Positions 35,578-44,461 of a stretch of DNA of 64,000 nt are shown here, piece after piece (position 1 is the first letter of the stretch; every line of letters starts with the position of its first letter). Both the position numbers and the translations under genes were made by a program. The DNA is taken from NCBI GenBank assembly GCA_016720425.1, contig JADKKQ010000005.1, positions 62,001 through 126,000 on the forward strand, given 5' to 3'. This DNA comes from Betaproteobacteria bacterium (lineage in GTDB: Bacteria; Pseudomonadota; Gammaproteobacteria; Burkholderiales; Casimicrobiaceae). The notes below the pieces were generated by a model. The model was given only the letters and a program-made list of their open reading frames with translations. It made no database searches and was not told the DNA's origin.

Positions 35578-37209
35578 TCAGAAGCGCGACGACGCGGGGA
35601 CGGCGTCGGCGCCCCGGAACGCCGTGCGCATCCGCTGCTCGGTCTCCAGCGATGCCACCTGGCGCCCCTGCTTCTTCTGTGCCAGCGCGAGGCCGCGCAG
35701 CGACCACCCGTTGTCGGGGTAGTGGACGAGGTCCTCGCGGTAGACGCGCTCGGCGTCGGCGGCGCGCCCGGCGTCGAGCAGCGCCGCGCCCAGCGCGTGG
35801 CGCGTCGGCGCGAGCCACAGGTGCGGTTCGTCGTAGACCAGCGCGTCCTCGATCGCCGTCGCGTCGACGAGCAGCGGCACCGCGTCGGCGGGCTTGCGCT
35901 CCATCAGCGCGATGTCGGCACGCAGCGTCAGCGCGGCGATGCGCGCGAGCTTCTCGGCGGCGTTGATGTTCTTGATCTTCGCCTTGGCGATCGCCGGGTC
36001 GGCGGCGTGGCGCTCGAGCCGGGCGAGTTCGTCGCGCGCGGCGCCGAGTTTCCCGGTGCGCGCCTGCGCCGTCCCGCGGGCGTAGTGCCAGATGGCGAGC
36101 GGGTAGGGCTCGGCCACGTCGGGGGGCAGCGTGCCGCGCAGGATCTCGTCCCAGCGGCCGAAGCGCACCAGGGCGTAGAGCGGCAGCACCGAATAGTGCT
36201 GCAGGATCGCGGTGCTGCGGTCGCCCGGCCGCGGTCCGCAGGCCGCCGGCCACGCCGCGTTGGCGGCCTCGATGGCGAGGCGCGCCTGCCCGGCCATCGC
36301 CGCTGCCGCGTAGAGAAAATGGTGGTTGTGGGCGACGTAGCCGACGCGGTACGCGCCTTGCGCATCGACGGCGGCGAGATAGCGCCGGTCCGCTTCGATC
36401 GACTTCTGGTTGGCGAGGATGGCGTCGGCGTAGCGGCCAGTCCGCAGGTAGATGTGCGCCGGCATGTGCGTGAGGTGGCCCGAGCCCGGGACGCGGTCGC
36501 GCAGCAGGTCGGCGCTCGGCTCGCCGTCGCGCGGATGCTTCGAGGACTCCTGCAGGTGGATCCAGTAGTGATGCGCGCCGGGATGGTCGGGAATCAGCGC
36601 CATCGCGCGGGAGAGTTCGGCGACGATCTGCGGCGTCCAGGGTTTTGCCGTGCCGTCGGCCTCCCACCAGTCGTAGGGATGCAGGTTCAGCACCGCTTCG
36701 GCGGCGAGCATCGCGATTTCGCCGTCCTTCGGGAAGCGCTTCGCCAGCGCGGCCATCGCCCGGGCGTAGCCCGCCTCGTCGATGCCGCCGGTGCGTGGAT
36801 GACGGATCGACAGTGCCCCGATCAGTCCCTGCTGTGCCGGCGTCGCCCGGGCGGCGTGCGTGCGCGCCTCCTTGAGCGCGGCGCGCACGCGCTCGGCAGC
36901 GGCGGGCTCCATGTCGCTGTTGATGTTGGGTCCCTGCGACCAGGCGAGTGCCCACCAGCAGGTCGCGCAGCGGGGATCGGCGGCCGTGGCGGCCTCGAAC
37001 GAGCGCGCCGCCTCGGCGGGATTGAAACCGTAGGCCAGCAGCATGCCCTGGTCGACGTATTGCTGCGCCCGAGGCATGCGGGTGTCGGCCGCGTACCGAT
37101 AGCGCCCGAGATCGGGAAACAGCGGTGCCGGCGGCGCCGCGTGCACCACCGTCCAGGCGGCCTGCGCGAGCAGAATGACGATCAGGGCGAAGCGGGAACG
37201 GGAGGGCAT
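35578..37209 (-). CDS. Secreted TPR-repeat protein
   Basis: The 543-residue protein has a signal peptide (ending VVHA) and helical TPR-like repeats through most of its length, with conserved stretches such as HPGAHHYWIHLQESSKHP and SGHLTHMPAHIYLRTGRYADAI. These histidine-rich segments recur in a family of uncharacterised exported TPR proteins. No catalytic domain was recognised. It stands alone between the rhodanese lipoprotein and the divergent regB. Function is unknown; a scaffold role in the periplasm is plausible. Confidence 0.8.
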   Translation of the reverse strand: MPSRSRFALIVILLAQAAWTVVHAAPPAPLFPDLGRYRYAADTRMPRAQQYVDQGMLLAYGFNPAEAARSFEAATAADPRCATCWWALAWSQGPNINSDMEPAAAERVRAALKEARTHAARATPAQQGLIGALSIRHPRTGGIDEAGYARAMAALAKRFPKDGEIAMLAAEAVLNLHPYDWWEADGTAKPWTPQIVAELSRAMALIPDHPGAHHYWIHLQESSKHPRDGEPSADLLRDRVPGSGHLTHMPAHIYLRTGRYADAILANQKSIEADRRYLAAVDAQGAYRVGYVAHNHHFLYAAAAMAGQARLAIEAANAAWPAACGPRPGDRSTAILQHYSVLPLYALVRFGRWDEILRGTLPPDVAEPYPLAIWHYARGTAQARTGKLGAARDELARLERHAADPAIAKAKIKNINAAEKLARIAALTLRADIALMERKPADAVPLLVDATAIEDALVYDEPHLWLAPTRHALGAALLDAGRAADAERVYREDLVHYPDNGWSLRGLALAQKKQGRQVASLETEQRMRTAFRGADAVPASSRF

Positions 37210-37389
37210 GGCGACCGGCAGGCGGACCTGGGCAAGAGCGGAGGTGACAGCTTACTTTAGCAGCCTGTCCGCGATCCGCGGCACCCGTCCGTTGCGCGCG
37301 TCCATTGCTGCCGTGTACGCGGTCTGCTAAAAGCTCCCTGTGCTCTCTGTCCTGCGGCCGGATGCGTGCGCCGCGCGGGACCCGATGCC

Positions 37390-38676
37390 ATGGACTTCCA
37401 CACGGCCGCCACGCCACCGATTCTCGACCTGCCGGTTGCCGACCGGCTGCGGCAGATCCTGCGCCTGCGGACGGTCGCCAACGTCGCGCAGCTGGCCGCG
37501 ATCGGCGTCGCCCATGCGGCGGGGGTGGCGCTGCCGCTGGGTCCGATGGTGGCGGTCATCGCCGTCCTGATCGCCGTCAGCGTCTGGACCTGGCGGCGCC
37601 TGGCCGTCGGGGCGCCGTTCCGGGCGGCCGAGGTTCCCGCGCAGATCCTGCTCGACCTGTTCGCCTTTTCGCTGCTGCTCGGCGCCTCCGGCGGGGCGGG
37701 CAACCCCTTCGTGCTCTTCTTCCTGCTGCACGTCGTCGTGGCCGCGCTGCTGCTGCCGAGCCGCCTGGCCGCCGGATGCGCGGCGCTGGTGGTGCTCACG
37801 GCGGCTGCCACCGCCGCAGTCGCGCCGCCGTTGCGGTTGGTCGACGGTGGCCCGCCGCCGGCCGACCTGATCGCCGTCGGCTACGGCCTCTCGTTCACGC
37901 TGACCACCGCGGTGCTGACCTGGGTGATCGTCGGTGCGGTGGCGGCTTTCCGGGTCCAGCAGCAGCTGCTGGAGAGCGCGGCCCAGAAATCCGTCAACGA
38001 CGCCGCGCTGCTGCACATGGGAACGCTCGCCGCCGGCGCCGCGCACGAGATGGGCACGCCGCTGGCGACGATGGCCGTCATCGTGGGCGAGCTGCGGCGC
38101 GAGCCGCCGACGCCGGCCGTCGCCCAGGACGCCGAGATCCTGGCCGCGCAGATCCGCGCCTGTCGCGATGCGCTGGCGCAGTTCGCCTCGGCCGCCGGCT
38201 ACCTGCGCGCCGAGGGGGGCGGCCGGCAACGCGTGGATGCCTTCCTCGCCGCCACCGCCGACGGGTTCGCCGCCGCGCGGCGCGACGTCGTCCTCGAGCG
38301 GCAGTGGGAAGGCCAGCGGCCGGCGCCGGAGATCTTCACCGACCAGATGCTGAAGCAGGCAATACTGATCCTGCTCAACAATGCCGGCGACGTTTCGCCG
38401 CATCATGTCGGCTTCGGCGCACGTTGGGATGCCGCGACGCTGTGGGTGTCGATCAGCGACCGCGGTCCCGGCTTCACCGAAACGCAACTGCAGAAGCTGG
38501 GCCGGGTATTCTTCACGACCAAGGCGCCGGGCAAGGGCACGGGACTGGGGCTCGTCCTCGCCACCTCGGCCGTGAGCCGTCTCGGCGGCACGATCCGCTG
38601 GACCAACCGCACCGACGGCGGCGCACTGGCCGAAATGCAGGTGCCTCTCGAACAACTGATCATCTCGACGAGCTGA
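37390..38676 (+). CDS. regB: Redox sensor histidine kinase RegB/PrrB type
   Basis: The 428-residue kinase has about six N-terminal membrane helices and the quinone-sensing motif GGAGNPF. Its H-box is AAGAAHEMGTPLATM. A cysteine in the dimerisation region (QIRACRDAL) lies where the redox-active Cys of RegB is found, and the ATP-binding motifs are NNAGD, DRGPGF and GTGLGL. RegB reads the quinone pool and phosphorylates RegA to control photosynthesis, hydrogenase, carbon fixation or respiration genes. The ATG at 37390 is preferred to GTG 37366. regA follows immediately. Confidence 0.92.
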   Translation: MDFHTAATPPILDLPVADRLRQILRLRTVANVAQLAAIGVAHAAGVALPLGPMVAVIAVLIAVSVWTWRRLAVGAPFRAAEVPAQILLDLFAFSLLLGASGGAGNPFVLFFLLHVVVAALLLPSRLAAGCAALVVLTAAATAAVAPPLRLVDGGPPPADLIAVGYGLSFTLTTAVLTWVIVGAVAAFRVQQQLLESAAQKSVNDAALLHMGTLAAGAAHEMGTPLATMAVIVGELRREPPTPAVAQDAEILAAQIRACRDALAQFASAAGYLRAEGGGRQRVDAFLAATADGFAAARRDVVLERQWEGQRPAPEIFTDQMLKQAILILLNNAGDVSPHHVGFGARWDAATLWVSISDRGPGFTETQLQKLGRVFFTTKAPGKGTGLGLVLATSAVSRLGGTIRWTNRTDGGALAEMQVPLEQLIISTS

Positions 38677-38678
38677 CG

Positions 38679-39287
38679 ATGGAAGCCTCCGATTCCGAAC
38701 TGCCCTCGCTGTTGCTGGTCGACGACGACCCGGTGCTGTGCGCGGTGATGGCGCGTGCGCTCGGCAGTCGCGGCTTCGACGTCACCGTGGCCCACACCAT
38801 CGAGGACGCGCTGCGCGTCGTCGACGGCGAGGCGCCGGAGTACGCGCTGGTCGACCTGAAGCTCGGCGAGCAGTCGGGGCTGAAGCTCGTCGCGCAGCTG
38901 AAGGCGGCCGATGCGCAGACGCGCATCGTCGTCCTGACCGGGCACGGCAGCATCCCCACGGCGATCGAGGCGATCAAGCTGGGCGCCACCTACTATCTCA
39001 CCAAGCCGGCCGACGCCGACGAGGTGGTCGCCGCCTTCGCGCACGAAAACGCCGACGACACGCTGGCGGTCAGCAGCAAGCCGATGTCGGTCGAGCGCCT
39101 CGAGTGGGAGTACATCCAGCGCGTCCTGCTCGAGCACGGCGGCAACATCTCCGCCACCGCGCGCGCGCTGTCGATGCATCGGCGGACACTGCAGCGCAGC
39201 GCAAGGCCAAGGCCTGAGAGGCTGAGAGTCTCTCGCTCATGCCCGCTCATCACGCCAGAAGGCGCCCTGGTTTGCCAGCCGCCATAG
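38679..39287 (+). CDS. regA: Response regulator RegA/PrrA type; 3' end probably frameshifted
   Basis: The receiver domain has DDDPVLC, the phospho-acceptor in LVDLKLGEQSG, VLTGHGS and YLTKPADADE. The C-terminal Fis-like helix-turn-helix is GGNISATARALSMHRRTLQR. After that helix the open frame runs on for 30 odd residues into a repeat element. Adding one A at 39198 restores HRRTLQRKRKAKA and a stop at 39215-39217, which matches RegA tails (HRRTLQRKLAK type). The real end is therefore probably 39217. It regulates redox genes together with RegB. Confidence 0.9.
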   Translation: MEASDSELPSLLLVDDDPVLCAVMARALGSRGFDVTVAHTIEDALRVVDGEAPEYALVDLKLGEQSGLKLVAQLKAADAQTRIVVLTGHGSIPTAIEAIKLGATYYLTKPADADEVVAAFAHENADDTLAVSSKPMSVERLEWEYIQRVLLEHGGNISATARALSMHRRTLQRSARPRPERLRVSRSCPLITPEGALVCQPP

Positions 39288-39386
39288 CCCGAGCTATGGC
39301 TGCGCTTGGCGCCTCGATCGGACACCTTCTGCCGCGCTGCTCGGGCACGCCCGAAAGACTCTCAGCCTCTGAGAGGCTGAGAGTCT
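39215..39386. repeat. Hairpin element with GAGAGGCTGAGAGTCT ends (MITE-like or terminator)
   Basis: TGAGAGGCTGAGAGTCT begins at the intended regA stop, its inverse copy is at 39356-39370 and a direct copy at 39370-39386. Between the outer arms there are nested partial inverted repeats, including GCCATAGC/GCTATGGC around a 4-base loop, so the whole segment can fold into one long imperfect hairpin. The inner pair 39356-39386 forms a perfect 15-bp hairpin followed by TTTTA and can end transcripts from both regA and the convergent pyrE. Confidence 0.7.
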
Positions 39387-39387
39387 T

Positions 39388-40077
39388 TTATTCCGGGAAC
39401 GCGGACAGGCCGCCGTGCCGTGCCGACCACTCGGCCGGGCTGTCCAGGAAGCGCTCGACTTCGCCCAGCGTCGCCGCATCGAAGTGGCCGCTGGTCTTCG
39501 CCACGGCGAGCACGTCGCGCCACGTGGCCAGCGCGTGCATCGTCACGCGCAGATCGGCGATGATCTTCCGGCTCTGCTCGAAGATGTCGTAATAGAAGAG
39601 CACGAAGACGTGATCGACGCTGGCTCCGGCGCGGCGCAGCGCCTGGCAGAAATCGAGCTTGCTGCGCCCGTCGGTGGTCAGGTCCTCGACCAGCAGCGTG
39701 CGCATCCCCTGGCTCAGCACGCCTTCCACCTGGGGTTTCCCGCCGAAGCCCTTTTCCTTCTTGCGCACGAACTGCATCGGCAGGCCGAGCACGTCGGCGA
39801 TCCAGGCGGCGAACGGGATCCCGGCAGTCTCGCCGCCGACGATCGAGTCGACGTTGGCCAGGCCGATGCGCCGCTCGATTTCCCCCGCCGCGAGCCGGGC
39901 CAGCACCTGCCGGGGTATCGGGTACGAGATCACCCGCCGGCAGTCGACGTAGACCGGGCTCGCCCAGCCGGAGGTGAAGACGAACGGCCGCTCGGCGTTG
40001 AACAGCACCGCACCGGTGTCCAGCAGGATCCGCGCGGTGACTTCGGCGACCAGCCGTGGGTCGATGAACTTCTGCAC
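39388..40077 (-). CDS. pyrE: Orotate phosphoribosyltransferase
   Basis: The 229-residue enzyme has the PRPP loop LLVEDLTTDGRSKLDF and the orotate-binding regions FTSGWASPVYVDCRRV and FVRKKEKGFG. It joins orotate to PRPP to make OMP in pyrimidine synthesis. The start is GTG at 40077, supported by GGAAGGAG 4 bases upstream. A hairpin terminator follows the stop. The neighbouring genes are unrelated to pyrimidines, except that an M20 carbamoylase-type gene lies just upstream. Confidence 0.95.
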   Translation of the reverse strand: MQKFIDPRLVAEVTARILLDTGAVLFNAERPFVFTSGWASPVYVDCRRVISYPIPRQVLARLAAGEIERRIGLANVDSIVGGETAGIPFAAWIADVLGLPMQFVRKKEKGFGGKPQVEGVLSQGMRTLLVEDLTTDGRSKLDFCQALRRAGASVDHVFVLFYYDIFEQSRKIIADLRVTMHALATWRDVLAVAKTSGHFDAATLGEVERFLDSPAEWSARHGGLSAFPE

Positions 40078-40096
40078 TCTCGCTCCTTCCGCTTCG

Positions 40097-41365
40097 TCAG
40101 GGGACGGCGAAGATCGCCTCGTACAGCACCGTCGCCCCGGCCATCAGGTCGTCGATCCGCATGTCCTCTTCGGGGTTGTGCGAACCGTGCTGATTGCGCA
40201 CGAAGATCATCGCCGCGGGAATGCCGGCGTTGGCGAACAGCGCGGCGTCGTGTCCGGCACCGCTCAATATCCGCATGTGGCCGAGGTGCTCCCGCGCGCA
40301 GATCGCCGCCAGCAGGTCGACGATGCGGGCGTCCAGCATCGCCGGCGAGGAGAACACCGGCGCGTCGAACTCGAAGCGCACGCCGCGCGCCTCGCCGATC
40401 GCCCGGGACCGCGCGACGACCGCGTCCCGGAACTCCGTCAGCGTGGACTGGGACTCGCTGCGCGCCTCCAGGCTGAAAGTGACTTCGCCGGCGATCACCG
40501 ACGGTGCGTGGGTCGCCGCGTTGGTCTGGATCACGCCGGTCGTCACCACCAGGTCGTGACCGCGTTGCAGCCATTGCGCCCACGCCGACTCGACTTGCGA
40601 CAGGAAGTCGGCCACCGCGAAGACGGCGTCCTGCCGCAGCGATTTCGGCACGGCCCCCGAGTGCCCGGTGGTGCCGACGCAGCGGACGCGCAGATGACGG
40701 ACGTTGCCGCGAATGCCGGTGACGATCCCCACCGCAAGGCCGGAGTCCTCGAGGATCGGGCCCTGTTCGATGTGCAGCTCCAGGAACGCGGCGACGGATG
40801 CCGGATCGATCAGCGGCTTCCCGCGAACCAGGCGTCCCGGATCGGCACCCACCTCCCGCATGTAGAAATTGAGCGGGTGACCGGTGTCGCGATGCTTGAG
40901 CGCCAGGTCCTGCTCGGTCAGGCGGCCGAGCAGCGCGGCCGAGCCCAGATAGGGCTTGCCGAACCACGCGCTTTCCTCGCCGCGCAGCGCCAGCGCGGTG
41001 AACGCTCGCTTCGGGACGACGCCTTCGCGGCGCATGCGAATGCCGCAGAGCAGTGCGGCGACGATCCCCGCGAGGCCGTCGAAGTTGCCGCCCTGCGGCA
41101 CCGAGTCGGCGTGCGAGCCGGCGATCACCCGCGGCAGGGCGGGGTCGCCGCCCGCGACCGTCATCCACAGGTTGCCGGCGAGGTCGTAGGCCGTCTCGAG
41201 CCCCGCGGCCGCCGCCTGCTGCGCGAGGTAGGCCAGCGTGCCGGTCTCGATGTCGCTGTACGAGGGTCGGGTGACGCCGGGGCCGTCGCGACTGAGCCCG
41301 CGGACGTCGTCGAGCATCCGCCGCGCGAGTTCGGTGCAGTCGGCGTCGAAACGGCGGTCGCTCAT
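40097..41365 (-). CDS. M20-family Zn amidohydrolase (carbamoylase/allantoate amidohydrolase type)
   Basis: The 422-residue protein has the M20 metal motifs GSHADSVPQGGNFDG, ALRGEESAWFG and ELHIEQGPILEDSG, and the C-terminal SGAGHDA. These are typical of N-carbamoyl-L-amino-acid amidohydrolases, allantoate amidohydrolases and beta-ureidopropionases. It removes a carbamoyl group from a ureido compound; the exact substrate cannot be set from motifs. It is in line with another M20 enzyme, a DcuC-like carrier and dipeptidase E on the same strand. Confidence 0.88.
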   Translation of the reverse strand: MSDRRFDADCTELARRMLDDVRGLSRDGPGVTRPSYSDIETGTLAYLAQQAAAAGLETAYDLAGNLWMTVAGGDPALPRVIAGSHADSVPQGGNFDGLAGIVAALLCGIRMRREGVVPKRAFTALALRGEESAWFGKPYLGSAALLGRLTEQDLALKHRDTGHPLNFYMREVGADPGRLVRGKPLIDPASVAAFLELHIEQGPILEDSGLAVGIVTGIRGNVRHLRVRCVGTTGHSGAVPKSLRQDAVFAVADFLSQVESAWAQWLQRGHDLVVTTGVIQTNAATHAPSVIAGEVTFSLEARSESQSTLTEFRDAVVARSRAIGEARGVRFEFDAPVFSSPAMLDARIVDLLAAICAREHLGHMRILSGAGHDAALFANAGIPAAMIFVRNQHGSHNPEEDMRIDDLMAGATVLYEAIFAVP

Positions 41366-41447
41366 GGCGAGTTCGCCGCGGGTCGCCCGGTGGCTGCGTT
41401 CGCGCCGGAAGGCGCTCGCACCGAGGTCAGCGATTCTTCCTGCCGAC

Positions 41448-42722
41448 TCAACGGGAAGCCAGGCGGCCGATCAGGCCCGCGAAGAGCTCGACGCCGACGA
41501 CGAGCTGCTTCTCGTCGAAGTCGAACTCCGCCTGGTGGTGTCCGGCGGTGCGATCGGCGCCGATGACGAAATAGACCGCCTTGCCGCCGTGCGCCTGCAC
41601 GCGGCGGGCCAGGATCGTCGCGTCCTCGCTGCCGTTGAGCGGCCGCGAGCGCAGCACTTCGCCGATCGCGGGATTCTCCTTCGCCACGGCCATCACGTGG
41701 TCGACCATCTCGGCGTCGGGCGTGAGATCCACCGCCTCGCCGACGATCTCGGTGTCGAGTTGCACGTCGAAGCCGGTGGCGATGCCCCGGGCGATCCGCA
41801 TCACCTCGTCGACCATGTAGGTGTTGATTTCCTCGGTCTCGCCGCGCACCTCGATCTGCATCTCGGCGGTCGACGGTACGACGTTGCGCCCTTCGCCGGC
41901 ACGCAGCACGCCGACGTTGATCCGCGTCATCCCCTTGCCGTGGCGGGAGATGCCGAGCATCTGCGTCGTCGCGTGGCAGGCCGCGGCCAGCGCATTGCGA
42001 CCGAGGTGCGGATCGGCGCCGGCGTGCGCCGGCTTGCCCTTGAAGCGGAGGTCGATCTTCACCGTGCACAGGAAGCCGGTCGGCCCCGCAATCACCGTGC
42101 CGCTGGCCGCGATGAAGCTGAGGTGCGCGGACGCGAAGTAGTCGACGTCGTCGACGATGCCGCTCTCCGCCATCGGCCGCGCCCCGCGCACGCCTTCCTC
42201 GGCCGGCTGGAAGAGGAGCTTCACCCGGCCTTTCAGGCGGTCGCGGTTGGCGACCAGCCACTGGGCGACCCCGAGGCCGATGCTCATGTGCCCGTCGTGG
42301 CCGCAGGCGTGCATGTACCCGGGATTGGTCGAGGCGAAGCCTTCCTTGCGCGGAATGTGGTCGGCCGCGGTGGTTTCGCTGACGTTGACGCAGTCGATGT
42401 CGAAGCGCAGCCCGAGGGTGGGGCCGGGCCGGCCGGAGTCGAAAATGGCGACGCAGCCGGTCAGGCCCTCCATCCGCTGCAGCAGCGCTTCGGAGACGCC
42501 ATGCGCCCGGGCCGCGGCAAGGCCCTGCTCGACGACGGACTCCACGCGCCCGCGCACGAACGCCGGGTTGATGACCGCGGTGCCGGAAAGCACGGTGAAG
42601 CCCATGCCCTCGAGGCGCTCGATCAGCTTGGCGGTGGTGACGAACTCCGACCAGCCGATCTCGGGAAAGGCGTGAAACTCACGCCGCCATTGCTTCAGGA
42701 TGCCGGCATCCGGGGCATTCAT
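41448..42722 (-). CDS. M20D aminoacylase/amidohydrolase (AbgA/HipO type)
   Basis: The 424-residue enzyme has the M20D motifs REFHAFPEIGWSE, MHACGHDGHM, FQPAEEGVRG and SAHLS, binding two metal ions. Family members split N-acyl amino acids, hippurate or p-aminobenzoyl-glutamate. The length and the FHAFPE start are close to AbgA-type p-aminobenzoyl-glutamate hydrolase subunits. It lies next to a DcuC/AbgT-like carrier gene, which suggests uptake and cleavage of an acyl-amino acid. Confidence 0.86.
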   Translation of the reverse strand: MNAPDAGILKQWRREFHAFPEIGWSEFVTTAKLIERLEGMGFTVLSGTAVINPAFVRGRVESVVEQGLAAARAHGVSEALLQRMEGLTGCVAIFDSGRPGPTLGLRFDIDCVNVSETTAADHIPRKEGFASTNPGYMHACGHDGHMSIGLGVAQWLVANRDRLKGRVKLLFQPAEEGVRGARPMAESGIVDDVDYFASAHLSFIAASGTVIAGPTGFLCTVKIDLRFKGKPAHAGADPHLGRNALAAACHATTQMLGISRHGKGMTRINVGVLRAGEGRNVVPSTAEMQIEVRGETEEINTYMVDEVMRIARGIATGFDVQLDTEIVGEAVDLTPDAEMVDHVMAVAKENPAIGEVLRSRPLNGSEDATILARRVQAHGGKAVYFVIGADRTAGHHQAEFDFDEKQLVVGVELFAGLIGRLASR

Positions 42723-42780
42723 CGCAGGTCTCCGCCAGTGGGGTGCAACTCAGGCACTCAAATTCGGCCGTCACCGTCCG

Positions 42781-44160
42781 CTACAGCATGAAGATCGCGA
42801 CCATGAGCATCGCCACCGTCATGGCCGGCCAGGTGCGCTTCGCCAGTTCCACCGGGCTGACGCCCGCGAGGCCCGCGCACACGATCGCCGCGCCCGCAAG
42901 CGGCGACGCCGAACGACCCAGCGTGCCGGCCAGCGCGGCGGCCATCCCGAGGTTCGCCTGCGCGTAGCCGAAGGTGGCGGCGTGCGGCGTGATCGACTTG
43001 TTGAACGCCATCGTGGCGGCGTCGCCGGAGCCGGTGACCAGCGCCATGAGGAACGGCCCGACGGTGGCCCCCCAGCGGGCGAACTGCGGCGACCCGGTCA
43101 GGAGATCGATGAACCACTTGATCGCGCCTGCCGCTTCCAGCCCGGCGGCGAACACCGAGGCGGCGATGATGATGCCGATGACGTCGGCGTAGGCGTTGCC
43201 CATGCCGGTGAAGAACTGCTTGGTGATCTTGGCCGGCGACGACCAGGTGACCGCCAGGCCGTAGAGCGCGCCGATGATCATCGCCTGCGCCACGCCGATC
43301 TTCAGCAGCGCCATCACCGACGGCACGTCCTTGTACGTCTTCGGCAGGTCGGTGAACGTGGTGAGCAGGTAGGCGGCGATCAGGATCGCCAGCGGCACCA
43401 GGGGGCCGAGCGCGTAGAACACGTTGATGTTCGTCACTTCGTCCTCGGGCTTGACGGACGGCACGGCGGGCGTGGCGCCGGGACCGGCTGCGGCGCCGGC
43501 GACCGGGGCGCCGCCGGCCACGGCGAATCCACCCTTGCGGTAGTCGCCGAAGACCAGCGCCATCAGCGGCAGGCCGACCAGCACGATCGCGCCGGCGGCG
43601 AAGCCGTAGACGGCGACGACGGTGATGACCTCGGGGATGGTCTTGCCGGTCATGTCGGCGATCAGTGCGGTGTGCGACAGGCCGGGGCTGACGATCGAGC
43701 CGAAGGTGCCGGCGAAGACGGCGGCCGCCGCCATCGCCGGACGCACGCCGGCCGCCATCAGCATCGGGATCATCGTCGCCCCGACCGCGGCGGCGCAGCC
43801 GGCAGCGGAGGGGATGGCGATGTTGATGAAGAACGTCAGCACGAACGTCGCCGGAATGAGCATGAAGCCGAAGTTCTTCAGCGGCTTCAGCAGCAGTTTC
43901 ACCAGGTGCGTGTCGCACCTGGTCAGCTTCATCACGTAGGCAAAGCCCATCGCCGCACAGATGTTCTGGATCAGTCCGGCGGTGGTCATGGCCTTGACGA
44001 ACGCATCCAGCGCGAGGAGCGGCTTCAGGGCGATGATGCAGAGGACGAACCCCGCGCCGATCAGCACGGTTCGCGTTTCATACTGTTTGACCAGGAGGTA
44101 GACGGCGCCGACGATGACGACCACCGCCATCAGCAGCTCGAACTGCGCATAGAGGCTCAT
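42781..44160 (-). CDS. DcuC-family C4-dicarboxylate-type carrier
   Basis: The 459-residue protein has about 12 membrane helices and matches the DcuC layout, with NIAIPSAAGCAAAVGATMIPML and GTFGSIVSPGLSHTALIADM in the first half and LVTGSGDAATMAFNKSITPHA in the second. A Gly/Ala/Pro-rich cytosolic loop (about residues 205-235) divides the halves. DcuC carriers export or exchange C4-dicarboxylates, but members in peptidase clusters may carry acidic amino-acid derivatives. It is transcribed with the M20 genes. Confidence 0.82.
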   Translation of the reverse strand: MSLYAQFELLMAVVVIVGAVYLLVKQYETRTVLIGAGFVLCIIALKPLLALDAFVKAMTTAGLIQNICAAMGFAYVMKLTRCDTHLVKLLLKPLKNFGFMLIPATFVLTFFINIAIPSAAGCAAAVGATMIPMLMAAGVRPAMAAAAVFAGTFGSIVSPGLSHTALIADMTGKTIPEVITVVAVYGFAAGAIVLVGLPLMALVFGDYRKGGFAVAGGAPVAGAAAGPGATPAVPSVKPEDEVTNINVFYALGPLVPLAILIAAYLLTTFTDLPKTYKDVPSVMALLKIGVAQAMIIGALYGLAVTWSSPAKITKQFFTGMGNAYADVIGIIIAASVFAAGLEAAGAIKWFIDLLTGSPQFARWGATVGPFLMALVTGSGDAATMAFNKSITPHAATFGYAQANLGMAAALAGTLGRSASPLAGAAIVCAGLAGVSPVELAKRTWPAMTVAMLMVAIFML

Positions 44161-44461
44161 GGGACCTTCCTGTCCGGGTGAGGGTGCGAACGGAAACGAA
44201 TTGCGCTGCGTGCCAAGAGATGAAATCTACCCGCAAACCGCGCGGGAAGGACCGGCGGGCAGGCCAGGCCGGGGCGAGAATCGGGCTTGTTTGCGCGAAG
44301 TCAAATCCCGGGCAGCAGCAGGGGTCGCCGCGACAGGTTGACGCGGGCAGCGGACGAGCGTGGCCCGCAGCACGGAAGCACCGACGGCTGCAGCCGCCGG
44401 GGAGGTCGCGGTGCCGGGTCGGCGCGCAAGTCAGCGCCGCCGCTGCGCGCCGCGGGCGGCG
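44161..44461. other. Intergenic stretch without recognisable feature
   Basis: This 301-base gap between the dcuC-like start and the dipeptidase E stop has no gene, clear terminator, repeat or operator that I can support. It may hold the promoter of the dcuC-M20 unit. Confidence 0.5.
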
